From Spinacia oleracea (lineage: Eukaryota; Streptophyta; Magnoliopsida; Caryophyllales; Amaranthaceae), in NCBI RefSeq assembly GCF_020520425.1, contig NC_079490.1, forward strand, positions 49,826,517 to 49,890,516: a DNA stretch of 64,000 bases, read 5' to 3'. The position numbers and the translations under genes are program-made. The notes below the pieces were generated by a model, which saw only the letters and a list, made by a program, of their open reading frames with translations, did not search any database and was not told the origin of the DNA. Shown in pieces: positions 46,365 through 59,700 of this stretch (its first letter is position 1; each line of letters begins with the position of its first letter).

Positions 46365-47745
46365 TCACTCAGCAAGAGTCGGGGCAGGAGCTGGAAGCCG
46401 TGCAAGAATGGTGGAAACATCCTGTCGCAAAGAGGCAACCTGGTCGTCAAGAGCAGAGAGACGCTCAAAGACAGCAGTATGAAAAGTTTCGCAAAGCGAA
46501 ACAAAGGCTCCCAGCTGGTGCTCAAGTGGTACAGAGCCAGTAATAGGAGTAGGTGATGCCGGACCCTCGGGGGTAGCAGCAATGGGAGACGCAGGAGTAC
46601 TCATTGAGGGTCCGGGGGGTGGACGCGCGGAGTCTGCCGTCCGGCTCCCCGATCGTCGAAAGTCAGGTGAGAATGTCAAACATCCCGAGGTAGTGAGATA
46701 CGCTCGAGAACACGGGAGATAGGCATAAGGGGAGTCGGCCAGGCGGTGTCCCCCTCGTTTCACGTTCCAAATATAACGATCTCCTGTCTCTTTGAGCCAA
46801 CCAAAATGACCCAATGCCTTAATGTCAAGCAAATAGTTTTTCGATGAAACCGGCTTCTTGCCCTCAGTTGACAACCCAAAATGTTTGGCAATACAAGTGA
46901 TAAACTGCCACAATGGATATCTCTAATATCTCTGTTACGAGCAGTATGAAAAGTTGAGACCAAGAAAGAACCATAATCAATCGTAGGAAGGCCCGGGGTC
47001 CTTTCAATAGTGAAAGCCAATAAGTGTCGGAGGTCAGATGTGGTGACTTGATTCATCTCCTTTTTAGGGTAGAAGACACTCTTAATCACCCGATGGAGTA
47101 ATCTGAGGGAAGGATTGATGATCGAGCCACACTTGCTATGGCCGGGATTTCAATCCTTTTTTCCAGTTATTCGAAACCAAAAGTGGGAGAGATCACAAGG
47201 CGTACCATCCTCACCCATCTTGTCATCCAAGAAGGTGGTGAACCCGTATGAATCAATTATGCATCCTTTCTCCCATCCAAAAATATCATTTACCTCATCG
47301 ACATTCAATTCACGAGCTACACCACCAAGTTTAAAATACATCTTTGAGGTTTCTCCTTTAAACTTAAAGGAAGCTAGGAATTCATAAGTCCAATCTGCAA
47401 AAGTAAGCTCAGTAATACCAAGAAATTTCTCCAAGACGAACCAGAAAGAAGTTCGTCAATACTAGAATGAAGTCCCAATTTGGTAGCCGCATCTATGGAG
47501 TACAAAAGTGTAGAACGAACCGGTCTTTTGTGCAAGGCGGCTAGCAAAGATTGTTGGCGAAGCTCAGGATTTAGGTGTGGTGGTGGTATTATGGGTGTGG
47601 GGGCTTGTAAGGGTGGTGGTAATATGGGTGGGGTGACTTTTGGTGGTGGGGGCTTTGGGGTGGGTGGCTTTTTGAATGTGGCAGGTTTGGGTATAGTTGG
47701 TTTAGTGGCATTACGCTTAGGATTTGAGCGTCTTGGTGGTGTCAT
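46365..47745 (-). pseudogene. Athila env-like ORF (ORF3), broken
   Basis: Begins at ATG 47745 with a Lys/Pro-rich N-terminus (TPPRRSNPKRN, then PPPP runs), followed by the conserved Athila ORF-1-family body (FLGITELTFADWTYEFLASF, GGVARELNVDEV, LRLLHRVIKSVFYP, LLAFTIERTPGLPTIDYGSF) and a C-terminal Ala/Pro linker and short helix (RLSALDDQVASLRQDV) ending at a natural stop at 46365. Breaks: frameshift near 47434, in-frame TGA at 47150-47152 at a usual Trp, and frameshift near 46915. The function of this ORF in Athila is not established; no clear transmembrane span is seen here. Confidence 0.75.
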
Positions 47746-49198
47746 GGTGTATGAAATCTATGATAAGTGTCACCGCAATCAACAATGCCAATAATCCAAA
47801 TAAATCAAAACTCCGGTACTCCAAGCAACAATCAAATCAATGAAACCAGAATCCACAATGAAGCAATTTGTCCCTCAATCAATTTCAATTGACAATCAAG
47901 TAATTCATGTAATTCAATTTAACCATAAGCATAGAAATTCTTGAATATTGTCAAAGAGTAAAATAGAGGGAGTAATTCGAATCTTACTACCAATTTGGTG
48001 ATGAATAGAGCATGAAATTGATGTAAATCTCCTCCTTTGACCCTTATGAAGTTCACAATTCAGCCAACTTGAACTCCAACCATGAGAAACAAAAAGCCCC
48101 AAATTGATTAAGGTTAGGGTTTATGATTTTTAAAGTGGGAAAAGGTGGGGAATTTAAGGGTGGTTGGCAGGGTTGAGGCGGCGCCGGCAGCGGGGTGGTC
48201 GCCGGCGATGTGGGTCGTGGTGGTGGTAGTTGGTAGGTGTTAGGTGATGGTGAGTGATGGTGTTGGTGAGTGAGGGTGTGAGAGGGTGTGTCGAGGAGAG
48301 AAAGGCGTGATGGTCGTGGGTAAAAGATTTTTGGGTGGGTTGATTGTGGGATGAAGGGCGTCGAGTGAGGTGAGGCATGAGGGCTGGCAGCGCGAGCTCT
48401 CTCGCTGGCGTCGAGCCAGCGCTCGCTAGAAGCTACGAGCAAAGAGCAGCGCGGGCAGGCATGGGCATGGGCAAGATCCCTCGCTGTGGTCGATCATCGC
48501 TCGCTGGAGCTGCGCGAGATCGAGCGCTGGTGACGAGGGATCCCTCGCTGGGGTACTGTTGCTGGTGCGACAAAATTGGTGAGCGACGAGTGCTGTTGGC
48601 GCGAGTGCGGGTTGGCTCGCAGGGGTGTAGCGCAGAGCAACGCTTGTTGGCTTGCGAGTGCTCCCTCCCTGATGCTCATGGTGCGCGACGAATCCAGCGC
48701 CCACGCTGGATTGCCAGCGGGCAAGGCAGTGGCTTGGTTGTAGTGTATGCAGGTCAACGCTCATGCTGGGTAGGCGCTGGGTTTCGCGAGCTTGTTGATC
48801 CACTTGCGGCTTGCCTATGCATTAAAATTTCCGGAATTAACTCGATCTTGCACCTACACATCTTAAAAAAAATCAAGCACCACTAAAATAAAAAAATATT
48901 AGGATCGTTAGTAATAATTAAAAACACGCAAAAATAAATGAATAAATACGACGAACGAAAAATTAATCTAAAAATTAAAAAATAAAATAAAAATACGAAT
49001 TCAAGTGAAATCAAAATAAAATATTTTTGTTATTTTGTTTTTTATAATTTTTTTTTTCAATAAAATAACCAAATTAAAAAAAAACTAGATTAAAAATAGA
49101 AATAAATGAAAAAATTGAAAAGAAAAAGAGTTAGAAATCGGGTTGCCTCCCGATAAGCGCTCGTTTTAAGTCATTAGCTTGACTCCAAACCTCAATAG
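47746..49198 (-). other. Athila spacer between integrase and env-like ORF
   Basis: Non-coding. 48130-48360 is rich in GGTGGT/GTGAGTG. 48370-48800 carries scattered 'gatccctcgctgg' and 'gcgctcgctgg' motifs similar to the LTR hairpin array. Overlapping ORFs are compositional. Confidence 0.45.
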
Positions 49199-50228
49199 TC
49201 AAGCGTCGGTGGGTGGATCGGAGAGATAAATCGTCTCCAATTTTCCAATAAACGCTCCTTCAGTATATAGCTTCAAACGTTGACCGTTCACTTTGAACTT
49301 GGTGCCATTTTCACTAGCAACCTCAATAGCTCCATGTTCCTTGACTTCAGTGATAGTAAAAGGTCCAGACCATCTAGACTTAAGCTTTCCTGGAAAAAGC
49401 CGTAATCGTGAATTATAAAGCAAGACCTTATCACCGATGTTGAACTCTCATTTTTGGATCATCTTATCATGAAACTTCTTCGTTTGCTCCTTGTAGAGCC
49501 TATGATTCTCGTAAGCTTCAAACCGAAGTTCATCTAGCTCATTCAATTGAAGAAGTCTCGCTTCACCGGCCGCTTCTAAATCCATATTGATCTCCTTGAC
49601 GGCCCAATTAGAGAGATATTCCATTTCAACTCGTAAATGACAAGCTTTTCCATACACCAACCTATACGGAGTTGTCCCCAATGGAGTCTTGTAGGCCGTG
49701 CGTAACGCCCACAATGTGTCATCCAACTTCAACGACCAATCTTTTCGAGACTTGTTGACCACTTTTTCGAGAATTCTCTTGATCTGTCGATTAGAAATTT
49801 CAACTTGGCCACTCGTTTGAGGATGATAAGCCATGCCAACCTTTTGAGTAACTCCGTGCTTCTTCAGAAGAGTCTTAAAAGTCCTTTGATGAAAATGGGA
49901 ACCCCCATCACTAATCACGACCCTTGGGACTCCAAAGCGCGGAAAGATGATTTTCTTGAAAAGCTTCTTTACGACGTTAGAGTCGTTGGTTGGCGATGCA
50001 ATAGCTTCCACCCACTTTGTAACATAATCAACGGCAACCAAGATGTACCGATTCCCACATGAAGAAGGGAACGGTCCCATAAAATCAATGCCCCATACAT
50101 CAAATGGCTCAACCTCAAGAATTCCGGTCTGTGGTAGCTCTTGCCTTTTCGAAACGTTGCCCGTTCGTTGACATTCATCACATGCATTGCAAAAGAAACG
50201 AGCATCCTTGAATATAGAAGGCCAATAG
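49199..50228 (-). pseudogene. Athila integrase, N-terminally disrupted
   Basis: Frame resumes with [21 protein letters not shown] (second half of the zinc-binding region), then the core: WGIDFMGPF (D), SDGGSHF (D), [14 protein letters not shown] (E), and a C-terminal half GDKVLLYNSRLRLFPGKLKS, WSGPF. An in-frame TGA at 49448-49450 falls at a usual Arg codon. The first half of the zinc-binding domain is absent, replaced by the LTR fragment. Confidence 0.85.
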
Positions 50229-50606
50229 TGTAGACACCTACTTTTGTCCCCATTCCCGAAAGGGAAGGTTCGATGATGAGAACATAAATCTCCACTTGAC
50301 AACGCATCTCCTATAAAATAACGAATCTCAATCACCCTTTTCATTTCACCCGAAACCTGCTATTTATAGAAACCTGCTATTTATAGAAACCCGCTAAAAA
50401 TAGTAACTGCCGTAATGGGTAGCTGTTAAAAGTGGCAAGTCATAAAAGATAGAAACCTGTCAGAATTAGGTGTTGCACTCCAACATAAATCCTAAATGAG
50501 ATAGAAATTACAAGAGGAATCCTATTCCTAATATGATTCGAAAATAAGAGTTACGTATTAATTAAAATCCTAACGAGCCTAGAGTTCGTAACGGGCCCAG
50601 ATGCAT
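50229..50606 (+). mobile_element. Tat/Ogre-like LTR fragment inserted in Athila integrase
   Basis: Begins TGTAGACACCTACTTTTG, an LTR 5' end. 50387-50606 matches window positions 1-225 in the same orientation. It stops after 'gggcccagatgca', well before the TATA region seen in the copy at 1-1319. No target duplication is visible and about 60 integrase codons are missing at the join, so this is a truncated insertion with a target deletion. Confidence 0.75.
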
Positions 50607-53210
50607 GGTAGAATCTCTTACGTTGTTGATATGTCAACTCCGGAGGATGGGAGCCACCAACACAATAGTTCGCAAGTCCGCATACCATGGGGATTGAGTA
50701 GACACAGAGAATAGATGATCGTCAGGAAAAGAATCATTGATAGGCCCGTCTGTGCTAGATTGAAATTTCAACCGAGAGAGATGATCTGCAACAACATTCT
50801 CAGCACCCTTCTTATCCCGAATCTCCAAATCAAACTCATGGAGAGGAAGAATCCATCGAATAAGTCTCGGTTTGGCCTCTTTCTTGGCCAACAAATACTT
50901 CAAAGCGGCATGATCAGTGTGTATAATGACTTTCGAACCAACAAGATACGTCCGAAATTTGTCAAGTGCATAAACAACCGCAAGGAGCTCTTTCTCAGTA
51001 GTAGAATAATTCATCTGAGCTCCATCCAAGGTTTTGCTTGCATAATAGATGGCATGCAACACCTTGTTCTTTCTTTGGCCAAGCACTGCTCCAACAACAT
51101 AATCACTCGCATCACACATAATTTCGAACGGCAAATCCCAATCCGGAGGCTGAATGATCGGAGCAGTTATCAATGCTTTCTTGATCCTGTCAAAAGACTC
51201 CAAACAAGCCTCAGTGAACTCAAATGTGGCATCCTTGAGCAATAATTGAGTGAGGGGTTTCGCAATTTTAGAAAAATCTTTTATGAAACGGCGATAAAAA
51301 CCCGCATGACCGAGAAAACTCCTCACTCCCTTGACATTCACGGGAGGGGGAAGTTTCTCAATCACCTCAATTTTTGCTCGGTCAACTTGGATGCCACGCT
51401 CAGAAATAAGATGACCAAGTACCACTCCTTCATTGACCATAAAGTGGCACTTTTCCCAGTTAAATACCAAATTCACTTCAGAACAACGTTTAAGCACTTT
51501 AGAAAGATTATGCAAACATACATCAAAGTCAGAACCATAAACACTAAAATCATCCATAAATACCTCCATGATATCCTCGATGAAGTTAGAAAAAATGGCC
51601 ATCATACACCTTTGAAATGTAGCAGGGGCGTTCACAAACCAAACGGCATTCTGCGGTATGCAAAAGTTCCATAAGGACAAGTGAACGTCGTCTTCTCCTG
51701 GTCGTCTGGGTGAATGGGAATCTGAAAGAAACCTGAATATCCATCCAAATAACAGAAAAAGTTGTGTTTTGCTAATCTTTCTAGCATCTGATCAATAAAG
51801 GGGAGGGGAAAGTGATCTTTCAAGGTGGCTGTATTCAACATTCGATAATCTATACACATACGCCAACCTGTAACAACACGAGTGGGGATAAGCTCATCTT
51901 TATCATTCTTAACAACCGTTGTCCCCCCCTTCTTGGGAACGACTTGCACCGGACTCATCCATTTAGAATCCGAAATGGGATAGATGATGCCCGCGTCAAG
52001 TAGTTTCACTACCTCTTTTCTCACCACATCTTGCATATTAAGATTCAAACGACGTTGTGGCTGTATGCGAGGGCGGTGATCTGCTTCCAAGTTAATTCTA
52101 TGCATACAAAAGTCAGGACTAATTCCCTTGAGATAGTCAATGCTATACCCGATTGCCTTTTTGTGCATACGGAGCACGGTCAGAAGCTTAGAAAGTTGGC
52201 TATCGTCGAGTGCAGCATTAACGATCACAGGAAAATCCTCATTATCATCAAGAAATACATATTTAAGGTGAGATGGTAATGGTTTTAGTTCTACCTTCGT
52301 TACCTGTGGCTCGGAAATAGAGCAAACAGTTTCCAATACCTCAAAACCATCGACCTTCTCAGCTTCAATTCCATCTAAATCCGAGATCAAGGAATCCATC
52401 TCACAATCTCCTTCTCCTTTCTGGGCTTCCAAGGTGAGAGTCGCCAGCAATAGATCATCATACAACATTTTAGGAATGTTGTCTAGAGAAATCTCTTCTG
52501 CAATATCAATCCTGCAACAAGTATTCTCAAGCATAGGAGACTTCACAGCATTGGTTAGATTAGAAGTAACAGTATCATCACCAACACTCAAAGTAAGAGA
52601 CCCAGACTTGACATCAATAACAGCACCTGCAGTACATAAAAATGGCCTACCCAAAATTATGGGGATTTGACTATCCTTCTCCATATCTAGCACCACAAAG
52701 TCAACAGGAATGTAGAATTTTCCCACCCGGACAGGAACATCCTCCAAAATACCTAAAGGATATTTTATAGAACGATCTGCCATTTGCAAAATGATTTGTG
52801 TGCATTTTAGTTTTCCCATATTCAACTTATTACAGACAGAAAGGGGCATGACAGACACACTTGCACCTAAATCACATAATGCTTTATCAATGAACAATGC
52901 ACCTACATGACAGGGGATGGAAAAACTACCCGGATCCTTAAGTTTGGGTGGAGACTTATTTTGCAATATGGCACTACACTCTTCAGTTAGAGCGACTCTC
53001 TCCACACCACCATAATCCCTTTTCTTAGTGATCATCTCTTTCAAAAATTTTGCATAAACAGGAACTTGAGATATTAAATCAGTAAAAGGGACCGTTACCT
53101 CAAGATTCTTGACCATTGCCAAGAACTTACCAAGCTGTTGATCGACCTTAGTTTTCTGCATCCGGTGAGGGAAAGGCAGCTTAGGCACAATAGGGAGAGA
53201 ATCAGAAATC
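50607..53210 (-). pseudogene. Athila protease, reverse transcriptase and RNase H
   Basis: Protease with the Athila-type CDLGASVSVMPLS active region (DLGA in place of D-S/T-G). RT fingers to palm with VFMDDFSVY as the YXDD-equivalent. RNase H with [32 protein letters not shown] and a following connection ending HPPEL-like sequence. Breaks: a 1-base deletion near 51635 splits RT (before NAPATFQ), and a frameshift near 53200 separates it from gag. No stop within the two long parts. Confidence 0.88.
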
Positions 53211-54873
53211 TCTCCTTCCCCTTATTTGCACCAACATCATCAGCATTATCAACTTCCGGGACTTGAGGCTCTGCATCAATTGCTTTCTCTGGTCCATCTG
53301 TGTTCTCCTTAGCAAGAGTTGCATCATCAATGGGCATCGGGGGTCCATCATAATTAGTGCCACTTCTAAGAGTGATAGCATTGGTACTTTCTCTATTCTG
53401 GGGCGGAGTAGGTTGTCCTGGTAGTGTACCCGGTTGCCTTTGAGATAGAGTGTCAGCAAGTTGAGCAACTTGATTTTCCAACATTCTATTATGATTCTTC
53501 AACTCTTTGATGCTCTCATCATGGTTCTTTTGAGCTATCTCTGCGGTCTTCTGCATATTTGCAATGAGCTTATACAGATCACCCATGTTAGGCTCTGGAG
53601 TAGCACTGCTCTGAGGGGGTTGTTGATATCCTTGATGCGGGGGCCTATTGAACCCCGGGGGAGCATTATGTGAGGCTCCTTGTTGAAATGGAGGCCTAGC
53701 AACATGTGGTTGAGGTGGATGGAACTGTGGTTGCGACCATTGTTGCTGGGGTTAAGGATTATGAACATTGTTGCCCCGATATGAGAAATTGGGATGATTC
53801 CTCCAACCCGGATTAAATGAATTGGAATATGGGTCATTGGGTTGTCTCTGTTGAAAAGCATTCACTTGCTCCAATTGCGTAGTATCCTGTAAACTATAAG
53901 AGCACTCATGACCAAAGTGACCTTGGATACCACATACTTCGCAGTAAGAAGTTGTCACTGGAGCTACACTAGACATAACATTGATACTCATTGGGGGAGT
54001 ACTAGACTGAGGAGCCTTCAAAGAATCGATCTTCAGGTTCAAGGCTTCCACTTGTGAGGACAATAGAGCATAAGCATCGACATCCAATTTTCCCTTCTTA
54101 GATGTGGTTCTGGTGGTGCTGTAATGGTTGGCAGCTAAATTGGCAAGAAAATCATAACCTGCATCCACTTCTTTGTCAAGAAAAACACCCCCAGCAGCAG
54201 AATCAACCGTGTTCTTTGTTTCATCTTGCAAACCATGGTAGAAAATCTGAACCAAGAACCATTTTTCAATGTTGTGATGCGGACACGACCGCTGCAACGC
54301 CTTGAATCTATCCCAGGCTTCTCGAAGTGATTCACCAGGTTCTTGAGTGAATGTAGTCAGCTTATGCCTTATTTCAACAGTCTTGGTGGGTGGAAAGAAT
54401 TCTTCTAGAAAGGCCTGTGAAATAGCACTCCACTTTGTCTCCTTGACATCATTCAACCATGTCTGGGCCTTATCACGAAGGCTAAAACCAAACAACATGA
54501 CTTTCAATTGGTCTTGAGTGACCCCTTGATGCTTGATAGTACCACACAGTTGGTTGAACCTCTGCAAATGGTTGGTGGGTTCCTCAGATGGATGGCCACC
54601 ATATTGACTTTGTGAGACCATGGAGATTAGAGCGGGCTTGATCTCAAAGTTGATTGCCTCAATGGTTGGCATTGTAAGCCCAGTCGGAACACTATTCGAG
54701 GAAGGAACCCCATATGATTTCAGGGATTTAGACATCGTGTGACTCGGTGGAGTTTGTGAGTCTTGGGACCCTGATTGCTTCTTCTTTTTCTGTTGCTTTT
54801 TTAGTTGACGAAGGGTCTTTCCAAGATCGGGATCGGGAGGAACCAAGGTACCCGTTCTAGCAGACCTGGGCAT
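53211..54873 (-). pseudogene. Athila gag
   Basis: Start chosen at ATG 54873 (MPRSARTGT), because the preceding 22 residues look like leader. Core gag motifs: EEPTNHLQRFNQLCGTIKHQ, LFGFSLRDKAQTWLND, SLREAWDRFKALQRSCPHH, FYHGL. One CCHC-like finger CEVCGIQGHFGHEC. A Gln/Pro-rich tail and a coiled-coil-like stretch (IANMQKTAEIAQKNHDESIK) follow. An in-frame TAA at 53752-53754 lies in the Gln/Pro tail, and the frame is lost near 53200. Confidence 0.88.
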
Positions 54874-54988
54874 AAACAACAACGAAAGAAAACGCAGTGA
54901 GATATGTCTCAATTGGAACTGAGAGTTCCAATGAGACAATGAAAACAGTTCAAATAATCAAACTAAAACTAATAGAATCTAGCCGTCT

Positions 54989-55005
54989 CCCCGGCAACGG
55001 CGCCA
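54989..55005 (-). promoter_or_regulatory. Athila primer-binding site (tRNA-Asp type)
   Basis: The minus strand reads TGGCGCCGTTGCCGGGG, six bases from the 5' LTR. It is diagnostic of Athila. Confidence 0.9.
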
Positions 55006-55011
55006 AAAACT

Positions 55012-56759
55012 TGATGAATTAAAAAGTGATACCGCAAGTGCACGGTGTCTGTTGTTAGCAGATACTTAGCAAATACGGGTCGATCCCACAGGGAGACAAG
55101 TTCTATTAGTTTTTGCCCAATTATACGAACTATTTCAATAACGAAAGTTGATTTTGGATATTATTAACTAATGAAGCTAAAGCAATAATGTAAATGTGAA
55201 ATTATCAATGAATTAAAAGGTCTAGGGCGTCTGTTCGGTTCACCATGCTCATACCAATCCAAGAACACAAATCAATCCATAAATGAATAAACTAAGCCAA
55301 GTAATTAAAGTACATGTTAATCCTACGGTCGGGTCTTAACACTTTCAATTCAACATATGCAGTACGGTCGCTAACATAATCAGAATTGCCAATTGCACTA
55401 AGCCTCTAAAAATACGATCTTTCGATTCTAATTCCTATTAGCTAGATAATCGATCAATTCATGAAATTGGCCGATAACATGAATCAACAATTAAAACAAA
55501 TCAATCGGAATACTCAAGCAATAGTCTATAAATTAACAAACTTTATGCATAATAATCATGGTATAAACATGGCTTCCCTTACTTAGCCCTAGAATACGAC
55601 TACTCGCTCATAATTGAATTAACAAACATGATAGAATTAATAAACATGAATTTCATAATCAAAGGAAAAATTAAACTAAGGAACGAAAACAATAATAATA
55701 AATTAAAGCAAAAGGAATTATGAAAAATACCTTAGATTGATCGATCGATAGGAGTGTACTAGGGCTAAATAATATGAAGAGAGAAAAATAAAACTAAGCG
55801 TTTAAAAGAATTCTTAGGAAATAATAACATGAGAGAAATAAATTAATTCCCTTGAGTATTTATATGCTCCTATTTTCTAAAATAAAGTAAATAAATAAAT
55901 AAGAAAATAAAAATAAAAGTCGTCGATGATTGGTCGATGGAGCGATGACGTGGTAGCCAAACCCGAGCACGAGCCGCGCACACGGCAAGAGAGATGGCGA
56001 GGCATGGGCAGCGAGGGATCTCGCGCACCATCCCTCGCTGGCATGATGATGAGCGACTAGCAAGAAAGTAGAGCAGCGAGGGAGCTAGCGAGCCATCCCT
56101 CGCTGCCATGCGCGTGTGTGTAGCAAGCTAAGCAACAAAGCTATAGGCAGGGAGGGAGCTAGCGAGCCATCCCTCGCTGGCCGAGTGAAGTGCAGCAAGT
56201 CAAAGCGACGAGCAACGAGGCAGCGAGGGAACTAGCGAGCCATCCCTCGCTGGCCTAGTGAGATGCATAGCAGGCCAAGGCGACGAGCAACGAGGCAGCG
56301 AGGGAGCTAGCGAGCCATCCCTCACTAGCCTAGTGAAGCAAGCAACCATGAAGCGATGAGGCACGACGATAGATGTAGAGAGCCAACGATAGATGTAGCA
56401 AGCCAATGAGAGGTCTAGCGAGCCAACGAGGGATCTTGCGAGCCAACGAGGGATCTTGCGAGGCTATGCACAAGCGATACATCGAGTTAATCATCCCCGG
56501 AAAGCTCAATTCTCCGATCAAACACTTTGTCTCCGACTCAAACCATCCGGTGATCATTCGATCCACCTCCAAACACTCCAAAAGCACCCAAATGATTGTA
56601 AAATCACCTGAAATATCAAAGAAAACACAAACGGAGCGTAATAGAGTACAATAACGACGACTTATGCAATTATGACTCTAAATGCAACTAAAATGAGACG
56701 AATGCCTAGAAATGCAACCTAAATGAGCCTAGAATACCCTATATAAATATGATTCATCA
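55012..56759 (-). repeat. Athila 5' LTR (intact)
   Basis: 1,748 bp, TGATGAAT to ATTCATCA, TATA at about 55857-55866 on the minus strand, ~74-bp hairpin-bearing units at 56000-56330 and short gagccaacgagggatcttgc repeats at 56420-56460. It serves as the uninterrupted reference for the 3' LTR. Confidence 0.93.
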
Positions 56760-56764
56760 CCAGT

Positions 56765-59700
56765 ATGTACTGTGCTTCTCCTAGATCCTTCATCGAAAAA
56801 CATTTCCCAAGCCAAATCTTGACAGAGTTCAACATAGGAATGTCATTTCCGATAAGTAATATGTCGTCTACATATAATACTAGAAAAGCAATTTTCCTCC
56901 CACTGACCTTCTTGTATACACAAGATTCGTCTGCGTTCTTGATGAAACCAAAGTCACTGACTGCTTCATCAAAACGTATATTCCAGCTCCTGGATGCCTG
57001 CTTCAATCCGTAGATTGATTTCTTTAGCTTGCATACCTTTTTAGCATTGTTTGGATCCTCAAAACCTTCAGGTTGTGTCATGAACACAGTTTCTGTTAAA
57101 ACACCGTTTAAGAAAGCGGTTTTGACATCCATCTGCCATATTTCGTAATCGTAATATGCAGCGCTTGCTAACATTATTCGAATAGACTTTAGCATTGCAA
57201 TTGGTGAAAAGGTTTCATCATAATCCACACCGTGGACTTGCCTGTATCCTTTTGCAACCAATCTAGCTTTGAAAACTTCAAGTTTCCCATCCTTGTCCTT
57301 TTTCAGTTTGAAAACCCATTTGCTTCCAATGGCTTGGTAGCCATCTGGCAAATCGACCAAATCCCATACTTGGTTTTCTGACATGGAGTCTAATTCAGAT
57401 AGCATGGCTTCTTGCCATTGTTTGGAGCTAGGGCTCGTCATAGCTTGTTTGTAAGTCGCAGGTTCATCACTTTCAAGTAATATAACGTCATAGCTCTCGT
57501 TCGTCAAAATACCTAAGTACCTTTCCGGTTGAGATCTATATCTTTGCGATCTACGCGGGGTAACATTTCTAGATTGACCATGATTCTCACCAGATTCTTC
57601 TAAAGATCTCTGAGTTTCATCCTGAATGTCGTCTTGAGCATTCTCTAGAGTTTGTTGTTCGACTCGAATTTCTTCGAGGTCTACTTTCTCCCACTTGTCA
57701 TTTTGGAAATGGGATCTCTTTCCAAAAAGATACCATCTCGAGCAACAAACACCTTTGTTTCCTTTGGATAGCCCACAAGGATACATTTGTCAGATTTTGG
57801 ATGAAGTTTGTCTGAAATTAATCGTTTGACGTATACTTCACATCCCCAAATCTTAAGAAAAGACACTTTTGGAGGCTTTCCAAACCATAACTCATATGGA
57901 GTCTTTTCAACAGCTTTAGACGAAGCTCTATTTATAGTGAGTGCAACTGTATTTAGTGCATGTCCCCAAAATTCTATTGGAAGTTCGGCCTGACCCATCA
58001 TTAATCTAACCATGTCTTGCAAGGTTCTATTCCTCCGTTCCGACACACCATTCCATTGAGGTGTTCCAGGAGGAGTCAATTCTGATAGAACTCCACATTC
58101 TTTCAGATGGTCATCAAATTCATAGCTCAGATATTCACCGCCTCTATCAGACCGCAGTGCCTTAATCTTCTTGCCTAATTGATTCTCTACTTCACTCTGA
58201 AATTCCTTGAATTTGTCAAAGGATTCAGACTTATGCTTCATTAGGTAGACATAACCATATCTACTGAAGTCATCAGTGAAAGTGAAAAAGTAGCTGAAAC
58301 CACCTCTAGCATTTGTACTCATTGGTCCACATACATCTGTATGGATTAAACCCAATAGTTCATTTGCTCTTTCTCCAACTTTAGAGAAAGGTTGCTTTGT
58401 CATTTTGCCAAGTAAACATGATTCGCACTTACCATAATCCTCTAAGTCAAATGGTTCTAGAATTCCTTCCTTTTGAAGTCTTTCTATGCGTTTCAAGTTA
58501 ATATGGCCTAATCGACAATGCCACAGATAGGTGAGATCTGAACCATTCTTTTTGGCCCTTTTGGTATTTATGTTATAAACTTGTTTGTCGTGATCTAATA
58601 AATAAAGTCCATTGACTAATCTAGCAGATCCATAAAACATCTCTTTAAAATAAAACGAACAACGATTGTCTTTTATTAAAAAGGAAAATCCCTTAGCATC
58701 TAAGCAAGAAACAGAAATGATGTTTTTAGTAAGACTTGGAACATGGAAACAATCTTCCAGTTCCAAAACTAGCCCAGAGGGAAACGAGAAATAATAAGTT
58801 CCTACAGCTAATGCAGTTATCTGTGCTCCATTTCCCACTCGTAGGTCGACTTCACCCTTGCTTAACCTTCTACTTCTTCTTAGTCCCTACGAATTGGAAC
58901 ATAAGTGTGAGCCACAACCTCTATCTAATACCCAAGAAGTTGAATTAGCAAGTATACAGTCTATAACGAAAATACCTGAAGATGGAACGACTGTTCCGTT
59001 CTTCTGATCTTCCTTAAGCTTCAAGCAATCTCTCTTCCAATGCCCCTTCTTCTTGCAGTAGAAGCATTCAGATTCAGAAGTGGGTTGGCTCACCTTCTTC
59101 TTTTCAGATTTGGTGCCGTCAGATTGCTTAGTCGGGCTGGCCTTGTTGCCACCTTTCTTAGCATTCCTCTTCTTGCCAGATTTCTTGAACTTGCCCCCAC
59201 GCACCATAAGCACATCTTGATTATCACTTTTGAGCGTCTTTTCAGCGGTCTTCAGCATACCATGAAGCTCAGTGAGCGTTTTGTCCAGACTATTCATACT
59301 GTAGTTCAGCTTGAACTGATCATACCCATTATGAAGAGAATGGAGGATCGTCGTGTCTACAGCCATTTCCTGAGAGAATTGTTGATACAGCCGACTCATA
59401 TTCTCAATGATTCCAATCATTTTGAGAACATGTGGACTTACGGGCTCGCCTTTCTTAAGCTTGGTCTCAAGAATTTGCCTATGAGTCTCGAATCTTTTGA
59501 CTCGACCCAGATCTTGGAACATGTTCTTTAACTCACTGATGATCGTGAAAGCATCTGAGTTGATGAACGTTTTCTGTAGATCTGCACTCATGGTTGCAAG
59601 CATTAGACATTTCACATCCTTGTTGGCATCAATCCAACGATTGAGGGCTGCCTGAGTGACCCCGTCACCCGCGGCTTCGGGCATCGCCTCTTCCAGGACA

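Larger units (their letters stand above)
32725..56759 (-). mobile_element. Athila-type Ty3/gypsy element with env-like ORF
   Basis: Flanked by CCAGT (32720-32724, 56760-56764). LTRs of 1,748 bp begin TGATGAAT and end ATTCATCA, an 8-bp inverted terminus. The primer-binding site is the tRNA-Asp type used by Athila. Minus-strand order: 5' LTR, gag, protease, RT, RNase H, integrase, env-like ORF, polypurine tract, 3' LTR. The element is about 13.7 kb without copia-B and 13.4 kb without the LTR fragment too. The LTRs differ at about 30 sites by eye (about 98% identical). All ORFs are broken. Confidence 0.93.

Noticed and set aside
48053..48886. Pro/His-rich and Ala/Arg-rich ORFs in the Athila spacer
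   Set aside because: Both strands open at once, repeat-driven composition, no conserved motif.
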